DNA of 64,000 nucleotides, taken from positions 24,067 through 88,066 of the forward strand of contig DERO01000051.1 of NCBI GenBank assembly GCA_002360945.1, written 5' to 3'. Origin of the DNA: Leclercia adecarboxylata. GTDB lineage: Bacteria > Pseudomonadota > Gammaproteobacteria > Enterobacterales > Enterobacteriaceae. The notes under the pieces are model-generated. The model was not told the origin of the DNA. It was given only the letters and a program-made list of their open reading frames with translations, and made no database searches. The first letter of the stretch is position 1; each line of letters opens with the position of its first letter. Of this stretch, positions 55,103-62,544 are shown one piece after another. The position numbers and the translations under genes were made by a program.

Positions 55103-56475
55103 ATCTTAATACCGGACATTACTTACAAACCTTCACCCTGCTGACCCTGATATTTATCGGGCTGGTGCAGTACTTCACCGGTGAGCTGGCGATCCTGTGG
55201 CTCCCCTTCTTCATGACCATGCTGATGGCCGGTTTCCTGGTGCTGCAGACCCGTCATGAACCCGTGCGGCTGGATGCACAGGAAGCCATTGTTCTGACGC
55301 TGTATCTCTCCTTTATCATACTGGCGGGTATTTCGACCCTGTTTCAGGGCGGGGCCCTGATCACCCTTATCGGGTTTAAGAACGAGATAGCGCTGTCGCT
55401 GGTGATGCTCTGCCTGCTGCTGGGGTTCTGCCGGGAATCGCAGATTTACCAGGTGACGCGCGGCCTGTACTGGATTTTTTATATCCAGTTTCCGGTGGCG
55501 CTGTACCAGCTCATCTTTGTGGTGCCGCAGCGCGTGGCGTTACGCGGCGAAGAGGAAAAATGGGACTCCGTGGTGGGGACGTTTGGCGGCGATCCGATGG
55601 GCGGGGGAAACACCGCGGCGATGGGGTTGTTCTGTCTGCTGATCATGCTGCTGAAAGTCTCGGAGTATAAGCACGGGCTGACCACCTTTAAAAACATGGC
55701 GCTGCATATCGTGCTGGGTTTTGCGATGTGCATTATTGGTGAAGTGAAGTTCGTGATCCTGCTGTCGCCGCTGCTGCTGGCCTGGGTGTGGATTATGCCC
55801 TCCTGGGTCAAGGAGGCGAGTAAGGTCAACTTAGCCGTGCTGCTCTCCATTGTGGTGGCGATGGTGCTGCTCATCGGGCTGGCCATCGTCATCCTGGCCT
55901 ACAGCTATACTGCAGCCTATGGCATCGACATGTCGGAAAACCCGTTCACCGTCTTCTTTGACTCCCTGAGCTATATTTTTGACCCGAACTTCATCCTGCC
56001 TGGCGGGGAGATAGGACGTTTCACCACCCTGACGTTCTGGTTACAGCATAACGATCTGTCGGGGTTGCCGGGCACGCTGTTTGGCTACGGGCTCAATGCC
56101 ACCAACAGCGGTAGCTTCCTCTCCCCGGGCTTCCTGAACCAGGTCTACAACCTGACCCTCGATAGTACTGCCCTGAGTATGCTGTTATGGGAGGTGGGTC
56201 TGGTGGGTACCCTCATCTTTATCGGGCTGTTTATTTATATTCTGAAGGTGGTTCAGCCTGAACCGCTGTTGTCGATTGACCAGATTGATACGCAGGACCT
56301 CCAGCTTCTGAGCTTTGCGCCAGCCTTTAACGTGTTTTCAATTGCCTGTCTGCTCAGTATTCCCTACAGCCAGATCCTGATGATTGTGCCAATGCTGCAA
56401 TTCCTGTTCTATTTATCTTTAGGTTCCAGCTTAATTATTCGCCGGACCGTACGCCGTTATACGGGGCTCTATTGA
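55099..56475 (+). CDS. Wzy-like polysaccharide polymerase / O-antigen ligase family membrane protein
   Basis: Polytopic 458-residue membrane protein with about 10-12 hydrophobic segments and a large periplasmic loop in its second half (about 275-345, LSYIFDPNFILPGGEIGRFTTL and GYGLNATNSGSFLSPGFL). This is the layout of Wzy polymerases and Wzy_C ligases. From its place between flippase and glycosyltransferases it probably joins repeat units into polymer. Primary sequence gives little family signal, so the assignment rests on topology and context. Confidence 0.75.
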   Translation: MNLNTGHYLQTFTLLTLIFIGLVQYFTGELAILWLPFFMTMLMAGFLVLQTRHEPVRLDAQEAIVLTLYLSFIILAGISTLFQGGALITLIGFKNEIALSLVMLCLLLGFCRESQIYQVTRGLYWIFYIQFPVALYQLIFVVPQRVALRGEEEKWDSVVGTFGGDPMGGGNTAAMGLFCLLIMLLKVSEYKHGLTTFKNMALHIVLGFAMCIIGEVKFVILLSPLLLAWVWIMPSWVKEASKVNLAVLLSIVVAMVLLIGLAIVILAYSYTAAYGIDMSENPFTVFFDSLSYIFDPNFILPGGEIGRFTTLTFWLQHNDLSGLPGTLFGYGLNATNSGSFLSPGFLNQVYNLTLDSTALSMLLWEVGLVGTLIFIGLFIYILKVVQPEPLLSIDQIDTQDLQLLSFAPAFNVFSIACLLSIPYSQILMIVPMLQFLFYLSLGSSLIIRRTVRRYTGLY

Positions 56476-57470
56476 TGTATAAACCGTTTATTACCGTAAG
56501 TATCAAGACCTTTAACGAAGCCGAATGTATTGAGAAAACCATCGACAGCATTCGCAGCCAGATCGGTGACTATCCGCACAAGATCATTGTTGCTGACAGT
56601 CTTTCAACGGATAACACCCAGCAACTGGCCAGCGATAAAGGGGTGGTGGTGGTGTCGTTAACCGAACCGGCAGATCGCTGCTGCGGCGTCGGACATCAGC
56701 TGGGCTACCTTCACAGCGAAGGGGAGTTCATTCTGCTGATGGATGGCGATATGGAGCTGGAGCCCGGTTTTATCGATCATGCGGTGGCGTTTCTGCAGAG
56801 CAACCCGACGTACGCGGGCGTAGCCGGTACGGTGGAGATGGACGACGCCTCAAACTATGAATTTACCTCCCGCAAGCAGCGCATCAATAAGATCTACCCA
56901 CTGGGTGACAGCGACCATCTGGGCGGCGGCGGCCTGTACCGTCTGTCAGCGATTGCCGATATCGGCTATCTGACCAACCGCAGCCTGCACGCCTATGAAG
57001 AGGCGGAGTTAGGCATTCGCCTGCTGGCTGCGGGCTATAAGCTGCATCGCCTGAACGTGCCCTATTTCCGGCATACCTCCTATACGATGCCGACCTTCCG
57101 GATGCTGCGCTATCGCTGGAAGAGCGGCTTCCATCAGGCACCCGGCGAACTGCTGCGCAGCGCATGGGGTAAACCCTGGTTCCGCGATGCGCTGAAGCTG
57201 GTGAAAAACGAAGTGATCTTTGCGAGTTACATCATCCTCGTGCTGATTGCGTTCTTCACCTTCGACGTCAGCCTGATTGATATCGCCCTGCTGCCGCTGC
57301 TGGCCTTTATCCTGTTAAAAACCATTCAGAACCGTTCATTAAAAAACGGGCTGAACAGCGTGATCAACCTTGCCGTACTCTCTGCCGGGCTGGTGAAAGG
57401 TCTTTTCCACCCGCAGCGCGATCCCCGGGTTCCGCCGGACAATAAAGTTATTCATGAACAGGTAGAGTAA
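56475..57470 (+). CDS. Family 2 glycosyltransferase, membrane-anchored
   Basis: GT-A glycosyltransferase of 331 residues. The catalytic domain (about 5-230) has VSIKTFNEAECIEKTIDSIR, the DXD-type metal motif LLMDGDMELE, and an acceptor-site ED-like HAYEEAELGIRL. Two or three C-terminal membrane helices (about 240-310) anchor it. The ATG at 56475 overlaps the polymerase stop (TGATG); a TTG one codon earlier is also open. Donor and acceptor sugars are unknown. Confidence 0.85.
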   Translation: MYKPFITVSIKTFNEAECIEKTIDSIRSQIGDYPHKIIVADSLSTDNTQQLASDKGVVVVSLTEPADRCCGVGHQLGYLHSEGEFILLMDGDMELEPGFIDHAVAFLQSNPTYAGVAGTVEMDDASNYEFTSRKQRINKIYPLGDSDHLGGGGLYRLSAIADIGYLTNRSLHAYEEAELGIRLLAAGYKLHRLNVPYFRHTSYTMPTFRMLRYRWKSGFHQAPGELLRSAWGKPWFRDALKLVKNEVIFASYIILVLIAFFTFDVSLIDIALLPLLAFILLKTIQNRSLKNGLNSVINLAVLSAGLVKGLFHPQRDPRVPPDNKVIHEQVE

Positions 57471-58681
57471 TGAAAGTCTTACTGGTGAATAAGTTCTTCT
57501 TTATCAAAGGAGGAGCGGAGACGGTCTATTTTCAGGAACGCCATATGCTGAAAGAGGCCGGCGTGGAGGTGATCGATTTCTCCATGCAGCATGAGAAGAA
57601 CTTTCCGTCTGACTATGCCGACTATTTCGTCAGCAATGTCGATTATCACAAAGAGGGCGGGCTGCTGGCAGGCGTGAAGACCGCCATCAGCTTTATCCAC
57701 AACCGGGAAGCCTGTAAAAAAATGCAGGCGCTGCTGGAGCAGACGCGCCCGGAGATCGTCCATTTCCACAACATCTATCACCAACTGACGCCGGCCCTGA
57801 TCAAGGTCGCCCGGGACTTCGGCTGTAAGACCGTCTTAACCGCCCACGACTATAAGATTATGTGTCCGTCGTACTCGATGCTGCGCGACGGCAAAGTGTG
57901 CGATGCCTGTGTTACGGGTAGCGTGTTTAATGCGTTTCGCTATCGCTGTCAGGAGGGCTCGGCGTCGAAGAGTCTGCTGCTGTCGTTAGAGGCGACCTGG
58001 CAGTACATCGCCCAGAATTATCAGGCGCTGGACGTGATTGTCTCCCCGAGCGAGTTTCTGCGTACCGAGCTAAAACGCTCCCTGCCGGACTCCCGCATCG
58101 ATGTGATTGTGAACGGTATCGATGACAGCCACACGCCAGAGGCGGGGGCGGATCAGGGTTATCTGCTGTACGTCGGGCGTCTGAGCCGGGAGAAAGGGGT
58201 ACCGACTCTTACCCGGGCGCACCAGTTAATGCGCAATAAAATGCCGTTAAAAATCGTCGGCCACGGGCCGCTGTATGACGAGATGGTGGCGGACTTCCCC
58301 AACGCAGAGTTCCTCGGCTATGTGCAGCAGGGTCCGGCGCTGGATGCGCTGATCCAGAATGCCCGGGCCGTGGTGCTGCCGTCAGAGTGTTATGAAAACT
58401 GCTCCATGGCGGTACTGGAGGCGATGTCGTTCGCCCGGGCAGTGGTAGGGGCCCGTATTGGCGGCATCCCGGAGCAGGTACGTCATGGTGTGGAAGGATT
58501 GCTGTTCGAACCTGGCAACGCTCAGGATCTGGCCGATGCGCTGGACGTGATAGCGGAAAACCCGCAGCAGGCCCACGAGATGGGGCTGAAAGGCCGGGTA
58601 CGGCTTTGCCAGAAATACTCACTGCGCAAGCACATGGAAACGTTGCAGTCGCTCTATCGCGAGCTGCTCGACAGGCCATAA
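57470..58681 (+). CDS. Family 4 glycosyltransferase with four-cysteine insertion
   Basis: GT-B glycosyltransferase of 403 residues. The N-terminal domain has NKFFFIKGGAETVYFQER; the C-terminal GT4 domain has YVGRLSREKGVPTL and the EX7E-type PSECYENCSMAVLEAMSF. A loop at 126-160 (HDYKIMCPSYSMLRDGK, then VCDAC and a later C160) holds four cysteines that could bind zinc, a feature of one GT4 subgroup. Its start overlaps the previous stop by one base. Confidence 0.86.
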   Translation: MKVLLVNKFFFIKGGAETVYFQERHMLKEAGVEVIDFSMQHEKNFPSDYADYFVSNVDYHKEGGLLAGVKTAISFIHNREACKKMQALLEQTRPEIVHFHNIYHQLTPALIKVARDFGCKTVLTAHDYKIMCPSYSMLRDGKVCDACVTGSVFNAFRYRCQEGSASKSLLLSLEATWQYIAQNYQALDVIVSPSEFLRTELKRSLPDSRIDVIVNGIDDSHTPEAGADQGYLLYVGRLSREKGVPTLTRAHQLMRNKMPLKIVGHGPLYDEMVADFPNAEFLGYVQQGPALDALIQNARAVVLPSECYENCSMAVLEAMSFARAVVGARIGGIPEQVRHGVEGLLFEPGNAQDLADALDVIAENPQQAHEMGLKGRVRLCQKYSLRKHMETLQSLYRELLDRP

Positions 58682-58682
58682 C

Positions 58683-59795
58683 ATGTCAAAAAAAATCACG
58701 GTGTTGGGTACACGCGGCATCCCCGATGTATTAGGCGGCGTTGAAACCCATTGTCAGAATCTGTACCCGGCTATCCGGCAGCAATATGACGTGGAGATTT
58801 GCGTGATTGCCCGGTCACCCTATGTCCCTTACCGGCGATCGCGCTATAAAAACGTCGAGACGCTGGCGCTCTGGGCGCCGAAAAAACGCAGTTTCGAAGC
58901 CATTGTGCACTCTGTTATTGCGGCGTTGAGGACATTCGTTGACCGATCCGATATTGTGCATGTTCACGCCATCGGACCGGGCCTCGTGGTGCCGCTATTA
59001 CGCCTGCTGGGCAAACGCGTGGTCTTTACCCATCATGGGCCGGACTACGAGCGCCAGAAGTGGGGCAGGATGGCGAAAAAAATTCTGATGCTCGGCGAAA
59101 AAGTGGCGGTGAAGTACGCCAACGAAGTGATTGTGATCTCTGAGGTGATCAACCAGCTGATCCAGCAGAAACACCATCGCTACAATGCGCATCTGGTTTA
59201 TAACGGTGTTAACGTGCCGGAGCCGCTGGCTGACGAGACGATCGACAGGATCCTCGGGCGTTATGAGCTGCATCCGGGGCGTTATATCGTGATGGTCGGG
59301 CGGTTCGTTGAAGAGAAAGGGATGCATGATGCGATCGCCGCTTACCAGCTATCGGGCCTGACCCTGCCGCTGGTGTTGGTCGGGGATGCGGATCATGACA
59401 CGGAGTACAGCATACACCTGAAACAGCTGGCGTTTCAGACGCCTGGCGTCGTCATGACCGGTTTTTTAAAAGGTGAGGAGCTGCAGGTCGTCTTCTCTCA
59501 GGCCTCGCTGTTTGTGATGCCTTCGTACCATGAGGGTTTACCCATTGCGCTGCTGGAGGCGATGTCGTTTTCGCTGCCAGTGGTGGTGAGCGATATTTTG
59601 CCAAACCTTGAGGTCGGCTTACCGGCAGAGACCAGTTTTAAGCTGGGTGATGTGGCTGATTTGGCAAGTAAAATGTCCAGATGGGCGGACTCACCCCGGA
59701 TTGATTACGGCGATTTTCTGCAGCGTTACAACTGGGACGAAATCGCCAGAAAGACCGTATCCATTTACCATAGATTAGATAAAACAATAGGTTAA
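58683..59795 (+). CDS. Family 4 glycosyltransferase
   Basis: GT-B glycosyltransferase of 370 residues. The N-terminal ITVLGTRGIPDVLGGVETHC matches the 'TRGIP...GGVET' group of GT4 enzymes in exopolysaccharide loci. The C-terminal domain has VMVGRFVEEKGMHDAI and PSYHEGLPIALLEAMSF with the EX7E pair. It is predicted to be cytoplasmic and peripheral to the membrane. It follows the previous gene by one base. Sugar specificity is unknown. Confidence 0.87.
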   Translation: MSKKITVLGTRGIPDVLGGVETHCQNLYPAIRQQYDVEICVIARSPYVPYRRSRYKNVETLALWAPKKRSFEAIVHSVIAALRTFVDRSDIVHVHAIGPGLVVPLLRLLGKRVVFTHHGPDYERQKWGRMAKKILMLGEKVAVKYANEVIVISEVINQLIQQKHHRYNAHLVYNGVNVPEPLADETIDRILGRYELHPGRYIVMVGRFVEEKGMHDAIAAYQLSGLTLPLVLVGDADHDTEYSIHLKQLAFQTPGVVMTGFLKGEELQVVFSQASLFVMPSYHEGLPIALLEAMSFSLPVVVSDILPNLEVGLPAETSFKLGDVADLASKMSRWADSPRIDYGDFLQRYNWDEIARKTVSIYHRLDKTIG

Positions 59796-59797
59796 AA

Positions 59798-60205
59798 TTG
59801 ACCAGTAACACCAGAAACCCGATTGTTATCGATCGTTTTTATGAAGTGCTTGATAAGGACGTGAGCGCCCAACTGACTCCGGAGCAAAAAGAGGAGATCG
59901 AAAGCGCGATCGTTTCGATTACCCTCGCATCGCGGCACCGGATCGATATCCGTAAAAGTTTTCCTTTCTTCGGCAAACGCCTCTATATGGTGTTCTTACT
60001 GGGACGGGATCTGCGTTCGCGCTCGCGGCCGGAGTCAAAGCTGTCGCGGATCCTGGTGACATTTCTTATCCTGTTCGCCACGCTGTTCCTGCTCTGTTGC
60101 GTGCTGCTGACGCTCTATATGATCAAGTCCGCGCTGGGAATCGACGTTTTCCAGCACTTTCACGTCGGGATTTGGGACTGGTGGCTCAACCTGAAATACC
60201 AATGA
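59798..60205 (+). CDS. Small one-helix membrane protein of the exopolysaccharide locus
   Basis: 135-residue protein I do not recognise. A soluble N-terminal part (about 1-80, with DKDVSAQLTPEQKEEIESAI) is followed by a single strong membrane helix (about 87-110, LILFATLFLLCCVLLTLYMI) and a short Trp-rich tail. It uses a TTG start (59798) with AGG seven bases upstream, and no ATG is available before residue 67. It is the last gene of the + strand operon, two bases after the glycosyltransferase. It may be an accessory of the synthesis complex, but there is no direct evidence. Confidence 0.7.
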   Translation: MTSNTRNPIVIDRFYEVLDKDVSAQLTPEQKEEIESAIVSITLASRHRIDIRKSFPFFGKRLYMVFLLGRDLRSRSRPESKLSRILVTFLILFATLFLLCCVLLTLYMIKSALGIDVFQHFHVGIWDWWLNLKYQ

Positions 60206-60209
60206 CGAG

Positions 60210-60232
60210 CAGGTGCCGGATGACGGCACCTG
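60210..60232. terminator. Hairpin between the exopolysaccharide operon and galE
   Basis: CAGGTGCC pairs perfectly with GGCACCTG across a seven-base loop, four bases after the last + strand stop. There is no clear T-run on either strand, so termination is likely but not certain. Confidence 0.6.
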
Positions 60233-60248
60233 TTGACCTTGCCGGGGC

Positions 60249-61265
60249 TCAGGCGTTGTAGCCCCCGGGATTTTTCTTCTGCCAGTTCCAGGCGTCGCGC
60301 ATCATCTCCTCCAGGTTGCGCGTGGCCTGCCATCCCAACTGCTGGCGCGCCAGCGATGAATCCGACCAGCACTCCGCCACGTCGCCGGAGCGTCTGCCGA
60401 CAATCCGGTAGTTAATTTTGGTCTGCGCGGCTTTTTCAAAGGCCTTGATCAGATCCAACACCGAATAGCCCACCCCGGTACCGAGATTGATAGCCTTAAA
60501 GGCCTCGCCGTCGTTTTTGTGATCCAGCGCGGCCAGGTGACCGTGGGCCAGATCCATGACGTGGATATAGTCGCGCACGCCGGTGCCGTCCGGCGTCGGA
60601 TAGTCATCGCCAAAGACGGTCAGGCACGCCAGCTTGCCGATGGCCACCTGAGAGATATAGGGCACCAGGTTATTCGGAATTCCGTTCGGATCTTCCCCAA
60701 GCCGCCCGGAGGGGTGCGCGCCAGCGGGATTGAAATAGCGCAGGCAGGTGATCCTGAAGTGCGGCTCGGCAAGGGAGAAGTCCCGTAAAATCTGCTCCAC
60801 CATCAGCTTGGAGGTACCGTAGGGATTGGTGGTCCCGCCGGTACGCGACGCTTCGCTTAAAGGAACCGATTCGGGGTTGCCATATACCGTGGCCGACGAG
60901 CTGAAAATAAGGCTGTGCACCCCCGCACGCTGCATTTCATCCAGCAGTACCATGGTCCCGACGACATTATTTTCATAATAGGCGAGGGGCTTAGCAATGG
61001 ACTCCGAGACGGATTTAAGGCCAGCGAAGTGGATAACGTCGGTAATGCTGTGTTGTGCGAAAAGCGTTTTTAACGCGTTGCGATCCAGAATATCAGCGAC
61101 GCAGACCACCGGCTGTTTGCCCGTTAATTCTGCGACCCGGATTAATGACTCCTGCGAGGCATTCGAGAGATTATCAATGACGACGACATCTTCACCTCTC
61201 TCCAGTAATGCCAGCACCGTATGTGAACCAATATAGCCTGCGCCACCCGTGACCAGAATTGCCAT
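60249..61265 (-). CDS. galE: UDP-glucose 4-epimerase
   Basis: Extended short-chain dehydrogenase of 338 residues that interconverts UDP-glucose and UDP-galactose. NAD-binding GGAGYIG (7-13), catalytic S124 and Y149-xxx-K153 (NPYGTSK) are present, and length and ending equal E. coli GalE-type enzymes. Located at the exopolysaccharide locus but on the opposite strand, it probably supplies UDP-galactose for the polymer; a housekeeping galE in the gal operon would be expected elsewhere. A run of eight C lies about 40 bases before the start codon. Confidence 0.93.
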   Translation of the reverse strand: MAILVTGGAGYIGSHTVLALLERGEDVVVIDNLSNASQESLIRVAELTGKQPVVCVADILDRNALKTLFAQHSITDVIHFAGLKSVSESIAKPLAYYENNVVGTMVLLDEMQRAGVHSLIFSSSATVYGNPESVPLSEASRTGGTTNPYGTSKLMVEQILRDFSLAEPHFRITCLRYFNPAGAHPSGRLGEDPNGIPNNLVPYISQVAIGKLACLTVFGDDYPTPDGTGVRDYIHVMDLAHGHLAALDHKNDGEAFKAINLGTGVGYSVLDLIKAFEKAAQTKINYRIVGRRSGDVAECWSDSSLARQQLGWQATRNLEEMMRDAWNWQKKNPGGYNA

Positions 61266-61302
61266 AATAAATTCCCCAAAAAGCCATCAACGGCCGGCAC
61301 CC

Positions 61303-61310
61303 GGGGGGGG
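61303..61310. repeat. Homopolymeric G8/C8 tract upstream of galE
   Basis: Eight consecutive G on the + strand (C8 in the galE leader), flanked by CCGG on both sides. Such tracts can slip during replication or be misread in sequencing. Confidence 0.7.
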
Positions 61311-61387
61311 CCGGAAAAAAGATGCGCTTTCGTCGTGTTTTATTTTGCCGCTCTGGTTAGCGTAGTGCGACTTCCCGATATTGTCAC

Positions 61388-62314
61388 TTAGTTAAACAGC
61401 CGCTTACGGTGGTTAACCATAATTTTATACGCCAGCTTTTTAAGCGTGGAGAGCAGGCTGAACGTCAGGTGTTTGGTATCATAGACAATATAATTGTCGG
61501 TAAAGTTTAAGGTGTGAATACCGTCACTGTTATTAATCGACGCGCTTATTCTCCCCACCAGTTTCTCCTGATACTTATGCGGGGTTAAGCTGGTCAATTC
61601 TTTGATGAAGATGGACTTACCGTATACCTCAGGATTGCACTCCTGGGTAAAGAGGTAGGTTTTATTGTTGACCGAGTACGGCTTGCCGGCTCCGCGGAAA
61701 TGCACGTTGCAGACATCCAGGTTCGGGGAGATCAGCTTCCAGTCGCCAAGAATCCCCTCAGAGGTGTGAATGACCAGCTCGTTATCCATGGTGGTCGAGA
61801 CCAGATAACTGACGCCATTCAACTCAAAGACCACGTTATCTGTGACGGCCATATCAGAGACCAGCACTTTGACTTTCTCCCAGCGCGCGGGGAAATTGAC
61901 GGACTGGAACAGAATCACCTCTTTGCGTTCTGACGACTCGGGGATCATGAACAGTTTCCCGTCGAGCTGGAACAGGAACGGGAAAGAGAGGTGACATTTT
62001 AAGTCATCAAACCCTTCCAGCTTCACGTCATCAATCTCTTCAAGATCTTTATTGAGGATACGGCAGCGCAGCACCCCCTTCGAGTTAAGAAAGGAAAACG
62101 CTTCATAAAAAACATACAGCAGATCGTCTTTATCAATAATAAAAGGATCGGCCTGGAAGATATATTTTTTATCAAGCTGCTGTGCTTTGGAGTTTCTAAG
62201 GATATCCAGCGTGTTTTCCGGGAAAACGTGCTGGCCATTGCTGTTAATGACCATGATGTCCCAGGACTCATGGAAGAACAGCTTTTTGATTATCCTGTTA
62301 TTTTTATTAAACAT
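61388..62314 (-). CDS. Five-bladed beta-propeller protein, GINT1-like (putative polysaccharide-modifying enzyme)
   Basis: 308-residue cytoplasmic protein with repeated beta-strand motifs: YIFQADPFIIDKDDLLYVFYE, HLSFPFLFQLDGKLFMIPES, SYLVSTTMDNELVIHTS and NVHFRGAGKPYSVNNKTYLF. These recall the N-terminal propeller of plant GINT1 and bacterial 'formyl transferase/glycosyl-hydrolase-43-like' proteins found in polysaccharide loci. The start at 62314 (MFNKNNR) has AGGA close upstream; frames starting earlier have no ribosome site. It is probably transcribed ahead of galE on the same strand, with 122 bases between them. Base composition is clearly more AT-rich than in neighbouring genes. A transferase role is inferred only. 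Confidence 0.65.
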   Translation of the reverse strand: MFNKNNRIIKKLFFHESWDIMVINSNGQHVFPENTLDILRNSKAQQLDKKYIFQADPFIIDKDDLLYVFYEAFSFLNSKGVLRCRILNKDLEEIDDVKLEGFDDLKCHLSFPFLFQLDGKLFMIPESSERKEVILFQSVNFPARWEKVKVLVSDMAVTDNVVFELNGVSYLVSTTMDNELVIHTSEGILGDWKLISPNLDVCNVHFRGAGKPYSVNNKTYLFTQECNPEVYGKSIFIKELTSLTPHKYQEKLVGRISASINNSDGIHTLNFTDNYIVYDTKHLTFSLLSTLKKLAYKIMVNHRKRLFN

Positions 62315-62544
62315 TTTATCCTGCTTCTCAGAGGAAATATTAATAAATCCAGAATGTGCTGTCATAAACAGCACGAGGAAAAGCGGTACGTCATGTGTAT
62401 AACAACCATATGACCAATGTTTCTATAAATAAATAATGTAAAAGGGTGAGTCCGGGATATATCTTATGAAATAAAATGAGGTCATCTTTCGCGCGGACTT
62501 GTCAGCCGCACCTATAATACTCGTTCCTGGGAAAAGGGGCATTG
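62315..62544. promoter_or_regulatory. AT-rich divergent promoter region
   Basis: 230 AT-rich bases between the divergent propeller gene and the DUF4832 gene. Both promoters should lie here. I see no recognisable operator, and no clear -35/-10 pair stands out. Confidence 0.4.
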
